The notes: a model not told the origin generated them from the sequence alone. DNA of 34,988 bases from Romboutsia timonensis (GCF_900106845.1 NZ_LT629849.1:138772-173759); one strand, 5' to 3'; counted from the first letter of the stretch, positions 24,711 through 34,157 are shown. Numbers and translations: made by a program.

Positions 24711-25685
24711 ATGAGAATAACAAATGCATCTATGGTGAGAAGTCACCTATATGATACTCAAAATAATTTAACAAACATGAGTAAAATAAATCAACAAATC
24801 AGTACTAGTAAAGTAATAAACACAGTATCTGATGATCCACATAAAGCTATAAAAATAATGAATATAAACAATGAAATAAAATACACTGAAAAGTATAATT
24901 ATAATATAGATGAATCTGTTGGTTGGATGAATACCACAGATGGAGCATTAGATAATGTGGGAAATCTACTTGGTGAAATAAAAGAAACTATTTTAAAAGT
25001 TGGTAATGGAACTTACTCACAAAATGAAATGAAATCTTTAAATGAAGATATGAACGAAAAAATAAAGCAATTAGCAGATACGCTTAACTCAACTCATGGT
25101 GGGAAATACTTATTTGGTGGAAGTAGTGTAGATGATGCACCAATTACAGTTATTGAAAATCCAGATGGAACAGTTAAATTAGAATTTAGTAAAGATAAAA
25201 ATGGACAAACAATACCAAATACAGATGACTTAAAAGCTGATATATCTAGTGGAATTAATATTGACTATAATATTTCAGTTGGAGAAATACTTAATATAAA
25301 AGATGGAAATGGAAATACTGTAAATTTATTAGATGAAATAAATAATTTATCTACACTTATGAATGATATAGCAAATGGTGATGAACAAACAGCTGCAAAG
25401 GCAAAAGAAACTTTACTTAATGACACAAAAGGTAAAATTGATACATTATTTGATCATGTAGTTAACGAAAGAACATCACTTGGAGTTAGAGTAAGTACTG
25501 CAGAAAAAATAAAAGAATTAAATGACGAAGATATATTAAATATACAAGATGTACTTTCTAAAACTCAAGACACTGATGTTGTAGAAAAATTCATAGAACT
25601 AAAATCAGCAGAAATGATTTATCAAGCATCAATACAAGTTGGAGCTAAGTTAATACAACCTACAATATTAGATTATATAAGATAA
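24711..25685 (+). CDS. flgL: Flagellar hook-associated protein 3 FlgL
   Basis: FlgL is the second junction ring, onto which flagellin polymerises. The 324 residues show a flagellin-like N terminus (MRITNASMVRSHLYDTQNNL, then VINTVSDDPHKAIKIMNIN), the conserved GGKYLFGGSSVDDAPI, and a flagellin-like C terminus with KFIELKSAEMIYQASIQVGAK. It starts 13 bp after flgK with AGGAGGA. Confidence 0.95.
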   Translation: MRITNASMVRSHLYDTQNNLTNMSKINQQISTSKVINTVSDDPHKAIKIMNINNEIKYTEKYNYNIDESVGWMNTTDGALDNVGNLLGEIKETILKVGNGTYSQNEMKSLNEDMNEKIKQLADTLNSTHGGKYLFGGSSVDDAPITVIENPDGTVKLEFSKDKNGQTIPNTDDLKADISSGINIDYNISVGEILNIKDGNGNTVNLLDEINNLSTLMNDIANGDEQTAAKAKETLLNDTKGKIDTLFDHVVNERTSLGVRVSTAEKIKELNDEDILNIQDVLSKTQDTDVVEKFIELKSAEMIYQASIQVGAKLIQPTILDYIR

Positions 25686-25697
25686 TCGGAGGTTAAT

Positions 25698-26069
25698 ATG
25701 GAAATACTATTTGAAAAAGGTATACCGGGATTTGAAAGTTATAATTACTTTAATGTAAGTGCAATAGAAGGAAATGAAAGATTTTATAATATAGTTTCAA
25801 AAGAAGATTCAAATATAGGTTTTGTTTCTATATCTCCATTTGAGATAAAAACAGACTATGAAATAGACTTAGATGATGAATTTATAAAAGAATTAGATAT
25901 AAAAGATGAAAAAGATGTATTAGTAATATGTTTAATAACACTAGGAAAATCATTAAAAGACAGTACAGCAAATTTAAAAGCACCTATAATAATAAACATA
26001 AAAAATAATAGAGGTAAGCAATTAATACTTCAAGATGATAAATATAAAATAAAAGAACCATTAGAATAG
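25698..26069 (+). CDS. fliW: Flagellar assembly factor FliW
   Basis: FliW binds either flagellin or CsrA. When free flagellin falls, FliW releases it and instead blocks CsrA, allowing flagellin translation. The 123-residue protein has family features: [15 protein letters not shown] near the start, [19 protein letters not shown] in the middle, and the [13 protein letters not shown]-like stretch near 100. It begins 12 bp after flgL with GGAGG and is followed by csrA, the usual pair. The CsrA-like hairpins before the flagellin genes fit this circuit. Confidence 0.95.
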   Translation: MEILFEKGIPGFESYNYFNVSAIEGNERFYNIVSKEDSNIGFVSISPFEIKTDYEIDLDDEFIKELDIKDEKDVLVICLITLGKSLKDSTANLKAPIIINIKNNRGKQLILQDDKYKIKEPLE

Positions 26070-26080
26070 GGTGTGATAAT

Positions 26081-26293
26081 ATGCTAGTAATTTCAAGAAA
26101 AAAAGGTGAGTCATTATTAATAGGTGATGATATAGAAATAACAGTAGAAAAAATAGATAGTTCAAGTGTAAAAATATCTATAAAAGCACCTAAGGAAAAA
26201 GTAATACTTAGAAAAGAAGTATATGAAAAAGTAAAAGACGAAAATTCAAACGCTATAGCGACAACAAAGGATATATTAAACATTTTAAAGTAG
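26081..26293 (+). CDS. csrA: Carbon storage regulator CsrA (flagellin translation repressor)
   Basis: CsrA is a small dimer that binds GGA in RNA hairpins, often covering the SD. The 70 residues show [39 protein letters not shown], and the RNA-contact R44. The C-terminal extension (50-70) is the Gram-positive form on which FliW acts allosterically. The expected target in this window is the leader of each fliC copy, where ACAAGGATGT sits in a hairpin. Confidence 0.97.
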   Translation: MLVISRKKGESLLIGDDIEITVEKIDSSSVKISIKAPKEKVILRKEVYEKVKDENSNAIATTKDILNILK

Positions 26294-26302
26294 GAGGACA
26301 AC

Positions 26303-26683
26303 ATGTATACAGCTAATCCGTACAATATATACAAACAAAACTCTGTAAATATGGCATCAAGTCAACAACTGTTACTTATGCTATTAGATGGAGCAGTAAA
26401 ATATACAAAAATAGCTAGGATGGCTATTTTAAACAAAGATATAGCAAGAGCGCATAAAGAGTTAGTTAGAGTTCAAGATATATTCTTAGAACTTATGATA
26501 ACTATGGATAAAAATACAGAGTACATGGAAGATTTATATAATTTATATGATTTTATAAAAAATGAGCTTGCAAAAGCAAATATGAAAAAAGATGTTCAAA
26601 CAATAGAAGAAGTATTACCACTTATTGAAGAAATAAGAGATATGTGGTACGAAGTAGATAAAAAGATAAAATCAGGAAAGTAG
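26303..26683 (+). CDS. fliS: Flagellin chaperone FliS
   Basis: FliS caps the C-terminal helices of flagellin to prevent cytoplasmic polymerisation and guides it to the export gate. The 126 residues match the family length and pattern: NPYNIYKQNSVNMASSQQLLLMLLDGAVKY at the start, INxKD-like AILNKDIARAHKELVRVQDI, and LYNLYDFIKNELAKAN. The SD TAGGAGGA is upstream. Only one fliS is present here, although the flagellin load is multiplied. Confidence 0.94.
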   Translation: MYTANPYNIYKQNSVNMASSQQLLLMLLDGAVKYTKIARMAILNKDIARAHKELVRVQDIFLELMITMDKNTEYMEDLYNLYDFIKNELAKANMKKDVQTIEEVLPLIEEIRDMWYEVDKKIKSGK

Positions 26684-26695
26684 TAGGGGGATTTT

Positions 26696-28237
26696 ATGTC
26701 AAGCATAAGCGGTATAAGATTATCTGGTCTTGCAACAGGTATGGATACTGACGCAATGGTAAAGTCTATGACAACAGCAGACCAAGAGAAAGTAGATAAG
26801 GCGCAACAAAAAGAACAAACAATAAAATGGCAACAAGAAATATATAGAGAAGTTATGTCAGATGTAATGGACTTTAATGATAAATACTTTTCATTAACAT
26901 CTAAAGATTCTATTGTAAATAGCAGCGCTTGGAATACTTTATCAATTTCAAGCACTAATAGTAGCGTAATAACTGCAACTGGAAATGCAGGAGCAAGTAA
27001 TGTAGATTATAAATTTAATGTAACTAAACTTGCAGAACCGGCAAAAGCACAATCTTCTATAGTGGACTTAAAAAAAGACAACAAAATAGCAGATTTACAA
27101 GCTAAAAATCCTGGTGTAACATATGACACTAAATTTAAAATAGAGCTAGGAAAAGATGAACAAAACAATCCTATATACTCTAATACTATAGAAATAGAAC
27201 CAGATGAAACAATAGAAACCTTAATAAATAAAATAAACAATAGTACTGATGGAAAAGTTAAAGCGTCTTATAGTGAAATGACAGGAAAATTCACTATAGA
27301 AACTAAAGCTACAGGTGTAAGCAGTGAATTTAAAATAGTTAGAGAAGATGGAAAAGCTAGTAATGCACTAGATTTTTTAGGCTTACAAACTAAAGATAGT
27401 GGTGGAAACTTAGTTAAGTTTGATGCAAATGGTGCAAAAGGAAGTAACTCTGAAATTGAAGTATTATCAAAAGATAGTACATTTATAAAAACTCTTAGTG
27501 AAGAAAGCAATACATTCACTATAGATGGTATAAGATATAATGTTAATAGTGTAGGAAGTGCTGAAATAACATCAACACAAGATACAAGTGCAGTAGTACA
27601 AAAAATGAAGTCTTTTGTTGATGATTACAACAAAATCATGGACAAAGTATACGACCTTGTAACAGAAAAGACTAACAAAGATTATCAACCATTAACAGAA
27701 GCTCAAAAAGAAGAAATGAGTGAAAAAGAAATAGAAAAATGGGAAGAAAAAGCTAAAGAAGGTATACTTAGAAATGACTCTGAAATGAGAAAGTTCATGA
27801 GTGATATGGAAAATGCCATATTCGGAGATAAGATGGATGTATTACGAGAAATGGGTATTTCTACTCATGATGACTACAATAAAAAAGGTCAACTAGCATT
27901 AGATGAATCTAAGTTAATAGCAGCACTTCAAAAGGACTCAGAAAAAGTTTATGAAGTATTTGCTAAAGGTCCTGATAGTATGATGGATAAAATGAAATCA
28001 ACTGTAAAAAATTATGTTGGTAGCTCTTCATCTATATTTGCAAAAAAAGCAGGTATTGAAAAGACAGCATCTGCAGCAAATAACTTTTATTCAGAGCAAT
28101 TAAAAAAGCAAGCAGAACTTATAAAAACTCTTCAAAATAAGTTGAGTGATAAAGAAGAAAAGTTATACTTAAAATTTGGTAGCTTAGAATCACAAATGAA
28201 TAAGCTTAATTCACAAATGAATTACTTTACGCAATGA
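26696..28237 (+). CDS. fliD: Flagellar filament cap protein FliD
   Basis: FliD sits at the filament tip and folds arriving flagellin subunits. The 513 residues contain the conserved N terminus ISGIRLSGLATGMDTDAMVKSM (HAP2 N domain about 5-105), a variable middle with flagellin-hook-like motif, and the C-terminal FliD domain (about 265-510) ending in a coiled coil (YSEQLKKQAELIKTLQNKL). The SD AGGGGGA precedes the ATG. Confidence 0.95.
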   Translation: MSSISGIRLSGLATGMDTDAMVKSMTTADQEKVDKAQQKEQTIKWQQEIYREVMSDVMDFNDKYFSLTSKDSIVNSSAWNTLSISSTNSSVITATGNAGASNVDYKFNVTKLAEPAKAQSSIVDLKKDNKIADLQAKNPGVTYDTKFKIELGKDEQNNPIYSNTIEIEPDETIETLINKINNSTDGKVKASYSEMTGKFTIETKATGVSSEFKIVREDGKASNALDFLGLQTKDSGGNLVKFDANGAKGSNSEIEVLSKDSTFIKTLSEESNTFTIDGIRYNVNSVGSAEITSTQDTSAVVQKMKSFVDDYNKIMDKVYDLVTEKTNKDYQPLTEAQKEEMSEKEIEKWEEKAKEGILRNDSEMRKFMSDMENAIFGDKMDVLREMGISTHDDYNKKGQLALDESKLIAALQKDSEKVYEVFAKGPDSMMDKMKSTVKNYVGSSSSIFAKKAGIEKTASAANNFYSEQLKKQAELIKTLQNKLSDKEEKLYLKFGSLESQMNKLNSQMNYFTQ

Positions 28238-28257
28238 TAATAGAAAGAGAATAAGCT

Positions 28258-28575
28258 ATGGATAATATAAACTTATATAAAAAAATAACTTTAGAGATTA
28301 TACAATGCTTGAAAGATGAAAATCTAGATGATTTAGATACTCTTTTCGATAAAAGACAAAGTATATTAACTGAAGAAGAAGATAATAAAAATTTTAAAGC
28401 AAGTATGATAGCACTTGGTATAGTAGATTTAGATAAAAATATAAAAGATTTATTACATCAAAATATAATTAATACTAAAATTGAAATACAAAAACACAAG
28501 CTATCTACAATAACTAATAATAGTTATATCAATAGCAATCAACAAAAAATAAATATTTTTAATACAAAAGTATAA
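28258..28575 (+). CDS. Small FliT-like putative flagellar chaperone
   Basis: This 105-residue helical protein begins NINLYKKITLEIIQCLKDENLDDLDTLFDKRQSIL, a pattern seen in FliT/FlgN-type export chaperones, and lies right after fliD, where fliT usually is. The match is by context and helix pattern only. An unusual point is that its last 31 bases (28545-28575), including the stop, are repeated before each later flagellin copy; the tail NIFNTKV thus lies within the flagellin repeat unit. Confidence 0.6.
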   Translation: MDNINLYKKITLEIIQCLKDENLDDLDTLFDKRQSILTEEEDNKNFKASMIALGIVDLDKNIKDLLHQNIINTKIEIQKHKLSTITNNSYINSNQQKINIFNTKV

Positions 28576-28685
28576 AGTATTAAAAATATTTAACGTATGT
28601 ATATAGTATGTAAAAAAATACTTTACCAAGTATATAAAGATTTAATAAAAAATGACAAGGATGTCGAAAAACTAAGGAGAGTACA
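28573..28685 (+). promoter_or_regulatory. Leader of flagellin copy 1: promoter motif and CsrA-type hairpin
   Basis: TAAA (28573-28576, sharing the previous gene's stop) and ACGTAT (28593-28598) are spaced by 16 bp, like the flagellar operon promoter. In the leader, ATACTT/AAGTAT form a small stem, and GACA-AGGA-TGTC (28654-28665) displays GGA in a loop within ACAAGGATGT, matching the published CsrA consensus core ACARGGAUGU. The SD AAGGAG (28674-28679) gives the second GGA. Confidence 0.65.
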
Positions 28686-29831
28686 ATGAGAATAAATACA
28701 AATTTAAATGCTATGGTAGCAACAAATCAAATGGCAAAAAATACAGCATTATCAGGAGCTTCTATGGAGAAGTTATCAACAGGTTTAAGAATAACTAAAG
28801 CTGGAGATGATGCAACAGGACTAGCAATATCTGAAAAAATGAGAGCACAAATAAGAGGTATGGAACAAGCAGATAGAAACGTACAAGACGGAATATCAAT
28901 GGTTCAAACTGCAGAAGGTGCTATGGAAGAAATAGGGAACATAACTCAAAGAATGAGAGAGTTAACAGTACAAGCTTCAAATGAAACTAATACAGCTGAT
29001 GATAGAACAAAGATAACAGAAGAATTAACTCAATTAAATGAAGAAATAACAAGAATAGCAGAAAGCACAACTTTCAACAATGAAAAAATATTAGTTGGAG
29101 GTAAAGGGTTTGATGCGGCGAGTATAAGTGCAGATAGTGTATCAGATTTAAAAATAACTTCAAATCTTAGTGGTATAGATGGTATATCATTTGAAGTAGA
29201 TAATGCTCAAAATACAGTTACAATAACATTAAAGAATGAGAAAAATGAGGATGTAGCTACACAAACACTATCAAACATAACAGCTGCTCATAATGCTGAA
29301 CTTAATTTTGATGAAGTTGGTATATCATTTAAGATAAATGCAACGGGTAATAAGTTGGAAGCTATACTTAAAGATAAAACAGTAGACTTAAAAGATGGAT
29401 TTGGAGATAAAAATATATCTATCCAAGCTGGCGCAAATAACGAATCAAGCAACACTTTATCAGTAAATATAGGAGCAATGACATCAGAATCATTAGGAAT
29501 AAATGCTGATGATATAAATGCTATAGGAGTTGCAGGAACAGTAGGAACGAAAGCAGCTAATGATTTCTTAGATAAATTAGATGAAGCAATAAGTAAAGTA
29601 AATACTTCAAGATCTAAATTAGGAGCACAACAAAATAGATTAGAGTATACTTCTTCAAATTTAGTATCATCAACAGAAAACTTAACATCTGCAGAATCAA
29701 GAATAAGAGATGTAGATGTTGCTAAAGAAATGGTTACATTATCTAAGTTAAACATATTAAACCAAGCTTCTCAAGCAATGGTATCTCAAGCTAAGCAACA
29801 ACCAGAATCAGTATCTCAATTATTAAGATAA
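28686..29831 (+). CDS. fliC: Flagellin, copy 1
   Basis: The 381-residue filament protein has conserved D0/D1 ends: [58 protein letters not shown], and at the C terminus SRIRDVDVAKEMVTLSKLNI and QAMVSQAKQQPESVSQLLR. The middle (about 140-245) is variable, here with KNEKNEDVATQTLSNITAAHN. The compact central part lacks large surface domains. The SD AAGGAG lies 6 nt before the ATG. FliS, FliW, CsrA and FlgM upstream regulate its export, translation and transcription. Confidence 0.97.
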   Translation: MRINTNLNAMVATNQMAKNTALSGASMEKLSTGLRITKAGDDATGLAISEKMRAQIRGMEQADRNVQDGISMVQTAEGAMEEIGNITQRMRELTVQASNETNTADDRTKITEELTQLNEEITRIAESTTFNNEKILVGGKGFDAASISADSVSDLKITSNLSGIDGISFEVDNAQNTVTITLKNEKNEDVATQTLSNITAAHNAELNFDEVGISFKINATGNKLEAILKDKTVDLKDGFGDKNISIQAGANNESSNTLSVNIGAMTSESLGINADDINAIGVAGTVGTKAANDFLDKLDEAISKVNTSRSKLGAQQNRLEYTSSNLVSSTENLTSAESRIRDVDVAKEMVTLSKLNILNQASQAMVSQAKQQPESVSQLLR

Positions 29832-29840
29832 TTATATTAG

Positions 29841-29889
29841 ATTTATAAATTAATGGGTAAAGCATATGCTTTACTCTTTATTTATAAAT
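29841..29889 (+). terminator. Palindromic 3' hairpin after flagellin copy 1
   Basis: GTAAAGCATATGCTTTAC (29857-29874) is a perfect palindrome, extended by outer arms ATTTATAAAT (29841-29850 with 29880-29889). It is followed by U-rich sequence and is repeated after every copy. A second stem ATTATTAGA/TCTAATAAT lies at 29910-29947. Confidence 0.65.
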
Positions 29890-30005
29890 ACAATAACTTA
29901 TAAGTATAGATTATTAGACGATATAAAATATTATAGAATCTAATAATTTTATTTGATTTTAGTATTTATTTATACAGAAAAATAAATATTTTTAATGCAA
30001 AAGTA

Positions 30006-30118
30006 TAAAGTATTAAAAATATTTAACGTATGTATATAGTATATAAAAAAATACTTTACCAAGTATATAAAGATTTAATAAAAAATGACAAGGATGTCGA
30101 AAAACTAAGGAGAGTACA
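30006..30118 (+). promoter_or_regulatory. Leader of flagellin copy 2
   Basis: Same promoter-like TAAA-N16-ACGTAT and CsrA-type hairpin (30087-30098) as copy 1, with one G-to-A change after the -10 region. Confidence 0.65.
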
Positions 30119-31267
30119 ATGAGAATAAATACAAATTTAAATGCTATGGTAGCAACAAATCAAATGGCAAAAAATACAGCATTATCAGGAGCTTCTATGG
30201 AGAAGTTATCAACAGGTTTAAGAATAACTAAAGCTGGAGATGATGCAACAGGACTAGCAATATCTGAAAAAATGAGAGCACAAATAAGAGGTATGGAACA
30301 AGCAGATAGAAACGTACAAGACGGAATATCAATGGTTCAAACTGCAGAAGGTGCTATGGAAGAAATAGGGAACATAACTCAAAGAATGAGAGAGTTAACA
30401 GTACAAGCTTCAAATGAAACTAATACAGCTGATGATAGAACAAAGATAACAGAAGAATTAACTCAATTAAATGAAGAAATAACAAGAATAGCAGAAAGCA
30501 CAACTTTCAACAATGAAAAAATATTAGTTGGAGGTAAAGGGTTTGATGCGGCGAGTATAAGTGCAGATAGTGTATCAGATTTAAAAATAACTTCAAATCT
30601 TAGTGGTATAGATGGTATATCATTTGAAGTAGATAATGCTCAAAATACAGTTACAATAACATTAAAGAATGGTGCTGACGAAATAGCTACACAAACATTA
30701 AATAATATAACTATGACTGGTACTAATGTAGAACTTAATTTTGACGAAGTTGGTATATCATTTAAAATAGATGGATCTGGTGCTACAGATATAGAAGGAA
30801 TACTTGATAATGTGGATCTAGAATTAAAAGATGGATTTGGAGATAAAAATATATCTATCCAAGCTGGTGCAAATAACGAAACAAGCAACACTTTATCAGT
30901 AAATATAGGAGCAATGACATCAGAATCATTAGGGATAAACGCTGATGATATAAATGCTATAGGAGTTGCAGGAACAGTAGGAACAAAAGCAGCTAATGAT
31001 TTCTTAGATAAATTAGATGAAGCAATAAGTAAAGTAAATACTTCAAGATCTAAATTAGGAGCACAACAAAATAGATTAGAGTATACTTCTTCAAACTTAG
31101 TATCATCAACAGAAAACTTAACATCTGCAGAATCAAGAATAAGAGATGTAGATGTTGCTAAAGAAATGGTTACATTATCTAAGTTAAACATATTAAACCA
31201 AGCTTCTCAAGCAATGGTATCTCAAGCTAAGCAACAACCAGAATCAGTATCTCAATTATTAAGATAA
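30119..31267 (+). CDS. fliC: Flagellin, copy 2
   Basis: The 382-residue flagellin is identical to copy 1 over the N-terminal 184 or so residues and nearly so at the C terminus. It differs in the middle (KNGADEIATQTLNNITMTGTN, then DGSGATDIEGILDNVDLEL). It carries the TADDRT version of the D1 segment. Its variable part is the same as that of copy 4. Confidence 0.97.
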   Translation: MRINTNLNAMVATNQMAKNTALSGASMEKLSTGLRITKAGDDATGLAISEKMRAQIRGMEQADRNVQDGISMVQTAEGAMEEIGNITQRMRELTVQASNETNTADDRTKITEELTQLNEEITRIAESTTFNNEKILVGGKGFDAASISADSVSDLKITSNLSGIDGISFEVDNAQNTVTITLKNGADEIATQTLNNITMTGTNVELNFDEVGISFKIDGSGATDIEGILDNVDLELKDGFGDKNISIQAGANNETSNTLSVNIGAMTSESLGINADDINAIGVAGTVGTKAANDFLDKLDEAISKVNTSRSKLGAQQNRLEYTSSNLVSSTENLTSAESRIRDVDVAKEMVTLSKLNILNQASQAMVSQAKQQPESVSQLLR

Positions 31268-31276
31268 TTATATTAG

Positions 31277-31325
31277 ATTTATAAATTAATGGGTAAAGCA
31301 TATGCTTTACTCTTTATTTATAAAT
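31277..31325 (+). terminator. Palindromic 3' hairpin after flagellin copy 2
   Basis: Same sequence and distance from the stop as after copy 1 (core palindrome 31293-31310). Confidence 0.65.
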
Positions 31326-31441
31326 ACAATAACTTATAAGTATAGATTATTAGACGATATAAAATATTATAGAATCTAATAATTTTATTTGATTTTAGTA
31401 TTTATTTATACAGAAAAATAAATATTTTTAATGCAAAAGTA

Positions 31442-31554
31442 TAAAGTATTAAAAATATTTAACGTATGTATATAGTATATAAAAAAATACTTTACCAAGT
31501 ATATAAAGATTTAATAAAAAATGACAAGGATGTCGAAAAACTAAGGAGAGTACA
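31442..31554 (+). promoter_or_regulatory. Leader of flagellin copy 3
   Basis: Identical to the copy 2 leader: TAAA-N16-ACGTAT and the GGA-loop hairpin at 31523-31534. Confidence 0.65.
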
Positions 31555-32712
31555 ATGAGAATAAATACAAATTTAAATGCTATGGTAGCAACAAATCAAA
31601 TGGCAAAAAATACAGCATTATCAGGAGCTTCTATGGAGAAGTTATCAACAGGTTTAAGAATAACTAAAGCTGGAGATGATGCAACAGGACTAGCAATATC
31701 TGAAAAAATGAGAGCACAAATAAGAGGTATGGAACAAGCAGATAGAAACGTACAAGACGGAATATCAATGGTTCAAACTGCAGAAGGTGCTATGGAAGAA
31801 ATAGGGAACATAACTCAAAGAATGAGAGAGTTAACAGTACAAGCTTCAAATGAAACTAACACAGCAGAAGATAGAACAAAGATAACAGAAGAATTAACTC
31901 AATTAAATGAAGAAATAACAAGAATAGCAGAAAGTACAACTTTCAACAATGAAAAGATATTAGTTGGTGGAAGAGGATTTGATGTAGCTGATTTAGGAGC
32001 AAATGCAGCTAGTATATCAGATTTAAAAATAACTTCAAACCTTTCTGGAGTTAAAAAAGTTGAATTTACTGCAAATTCTGCTACTGAAGAAGTTACAGTA
32101 AAAGTATATGCAGATGATGCTAAAAATGAATTATTAGGTGAGCAAACTTTAACTGGTATTCCAAAAAATCATAATGGAGAGTTGAATTTTGATGATCTTG
32201 GTATAAAGTTCAATGTAGATGCTACAGGTAATAAAATAGAAGGTATACTTAAAGATAAAGAAGTAAGCTTAAAAGATGGTTTTGGAGATAAAAATATATC
32301 TATCCAAGCTGGTGCAAATAACGAATCAAGCAACACTTTATCAGTAAATATAGGAGCAATGACATCAGAATCATTAGGGATAAACGCTGATGATATAAAT
32401 GCTATAGGAGTTGCAGGAACAGTAGGAACAAAAGCAGCTAATGATTTCTTAGATAAATTAGATGAAGCAATAAGTAAAGTAAATACTTCAAGATCTAAAT
32501 TAGGAGCACAACAAAATAGATTAGAGTATACTTCTTCAAACTTAGTATCATCAACAGAAAACTTAACATCTGCAGAATCAAGAATAAGAGATGTAGATGT
32601 TGCTAAAGAAATGGTTACATTATCTAAGTTAAACATATTAAACCAAGCTTCTCAAGCAATGGTATCTCAAGCTAAGCAACAACCAGAATCAGTATCTCAA
32701 TTATTAAGATAA
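31555..32712 (+). CDS. fliC: Flagellin, copy 3 (most divergent centre)
   Basis: The 385-residue flagellin shares the conserved ends with the others. From about residue 140 to 247 it differs strongly: GGRGFDVADLGANAASIS, KVEFTANSATEEVTVKVYADD, then LTGIPKNHNGELNFDDLGIKF. It uses TAEDRT in D1. It is the only copy with this centre in the window, so it offers an antigenically distinct filament surface. Confidence 0.97.
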   Translation: MRINTNLNAMVATNQMAKNTALSGASMEKLSTGLRITKAGDDATGLAISEKMRAQIRGMEQADRNVQDGISMVQTAEGAMEEIGNITQRMRELTVQASNETNTAEDRTKITEELTQLNEEITRIAESTTFNNEKILVGGRGFDVADLGANAASISDLKITSNLSGVKKVEFTANSATEEVTVKVYADDAKNELLGEQTLTGIPKNHNGELNFDDLGIKFNVDATGNKIEGILKDKEVSLKDGFGDKNISIQAGANNESSNTLSVNIGAMTSESLGINADDINAIGVAGTVGTKAANDFLDKLDEAISKVNTSRSKLGAQQNRLEYTSSNLVSSTENLTSAESRIRDVDVAKEMVTLSKLNILNQASQAMVSQAKQQPESVSQLLR

Positions 32713-32721
32713 TTATATTAG

Positions 32722-32770
32722 ATTTATAAATTAATGGGTAAAGCATATGCTTTACTCTTTATTTATAAAT
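32722..32770 (+). terminator. Palindromic 3' hairpin after flagellin copy 3
   Basis: Same as after copy 1 (core palindrome 32738-32755). Confidence 0.65.
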
Positions 32771-32886
32771 ACAATAACTTATAAGTATAGATTATTAGAC
32801 GATATAAAATATTATAGAATCTAATAATTTTATTTGATTTTAGTATTTATTTATACAGAAAAATAAATATTTTTAATGCAAAAGTA

Positions 32887-32999
32887 TAAAGTATTAAAAA
32901 TATTTAACGTATGTATATAGTATATAAAAAAATACTTTACCAAGTATATAAAGATTTAATAAAAAATGACAAGGATGTCGAAAAACTAAGGAGAGTACA
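32887..32999 (+). promoter_or_regulatory. Leader of flagellin copy 4
   Basis: Identical to the copy 2 leader: promoter-like motif and GGA-loop hairpin at 32968-32979. Confidence 0.65.
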
Positions 33000-34148
33000 A
33001 TGAGAATAAATACAAATTTAAATGCTATGGTAGCAACAAATCAAATGGCAAAAAATACAGCATTATCAGGAGCTTCTATGGAGAAGTTATCAACAGGTTT
33101 AAGAATAACTAAAGCTGGAGATGATGCAACAGGACTAGCAATATCTGAAAAAATGAGAGCACAAATAAGAGGTATGGAACAAGCAGATAGAAACGTACAA
33201 GACGGAATATCAATGGTTCAAACTGCAGAAGGTGCTATGGAAGAAATAGGGAACATAACTCAAAGAATGAGAGAGTTAACAGTACAAGCTTCAAATGAAA
33301 CTAACACAGCAGAAGATAGAACAAAGATAACAGAAGAATTAACTCAATTAAATGAAGAAATAACAAGAATAGCAGAAAGTACAACTTTCAACAATGAAAA
33401 AATATTAGTTGGAGGAAAAGGGTTTGATGCGGCGAGTATAAGTGCAGATAGTGTATCAGATTTAAAAATAACTTCAAATCTTAGTGGTATAGATGGTATA
33501 TCATTTGAAGTAGATAATGCTCAAAATACAGTTACAATAACATTAAAGAATGGTGCTGACGAAATAGCTACACAAACATTAAATAATATAACTATGACTG
33601 GTACTAATGTAGAACTTAATTTTGACGAAGTTGGTATATCATTTAAAATAGATGGATCTGGTGCTACAGATATAGAAGGAATACTTGATAATGTGGATCT
33701 AGAATTAAAAGATGGATTTGGAGATAAAAATATATCTATCCAAGCTGGTGCAAATAACGAAACAAGCAACACTTTATCAGTAAATATAGGAGCAATGACA
33801 TCAGAATCATTAGGGATAAACGCTGATGATATAAATGCTATAGGAGTTGCAGGAACAGTAGGAACAAAAGCAGCTAATGATTTCTTAGATAAATTAGATG
33901 AAGCAATAAGTAAAGTAAATACTTCAAGATCTAAATTAGGAGCACAACAAAATAGATTAGAGTATACTTCTTCAAATTTAGTATCATCAACAGAAAACTT
34001 AACATCTGCAGAATCAAGAATAAGAGATGTAGATGTTGCTAAAGAAATGGTTACATTATCTAAGTTAAACATATTAAACCAAGCTTCTCAAGCAATGGTA
34101 TCTCAAGCTAAGCAACAACCAGAATCAGTATCTCAATTATTAAGATAA
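33000..34148 (+). CDS. fliC: Flagellin, copy 4 (mosaic of copies 2 and 3)
   Basis: The 382-residue protein combines the copy 3-type 5' part (TAEDRT, and the silent AGTACA variant near 33377) with a variable centre identical to copy 2. Near the 3' end a silent base (AAATTTA at 33974-33980) matches copy 1, not copies 2 and 3. These switches indicate recombination between copies. Confidence 0.97.
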   Translation: MRINTNLNAMVATNQMAKNTALSGASMEKLSTGLRITKAGDDATGLAISEKMRAQIRGMEQADRNVQDGISMVQTAEGAMEEIGNITQRMRELTVQASNETNTAEDRTKITEELTQLNEEITRIAESTTFNNEKILVGGKGFDAASISADSVSDLKITSNLSGIDGISFEVDNAQNTVTITLKNGADEIATQTLNNITMTGTNVELNFDEVGISFKIDGSGATDIEGILDNVDLELKDGFGDKNISIQAGANNETSNTLSVNIGAMTSESLGINADDINAIGVAGTVGTKAANDFLDKLDEAISKVNTSRSKLGAQQNRLEYTSSNLVSSTENLTSAESRIRDVDVAKEMVTLSKLNILNQASQAMVSQAKQQPESVSQLLR

Positions 34149-34157
34149 TTATATTAG

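Noticed and set aside
28636-28669. Alternative sigma-28 promoter in the flagellin leader: TAAA-N14-TCGAAAA
   Set aside because: The start site would fall in or just before the SD, removing the ribosome-binding site; the upstream TAAA-N16-ACGTAT motif leaves a workable leader and is shared with the flagellar operon.
29288-34072. Repeated minus-strand frames of 155-183 codons within the flagellin genes
   Set aside because: They are antisense shadows of the conserved flagellin C-terminal half and recur only because the gene is repeated.
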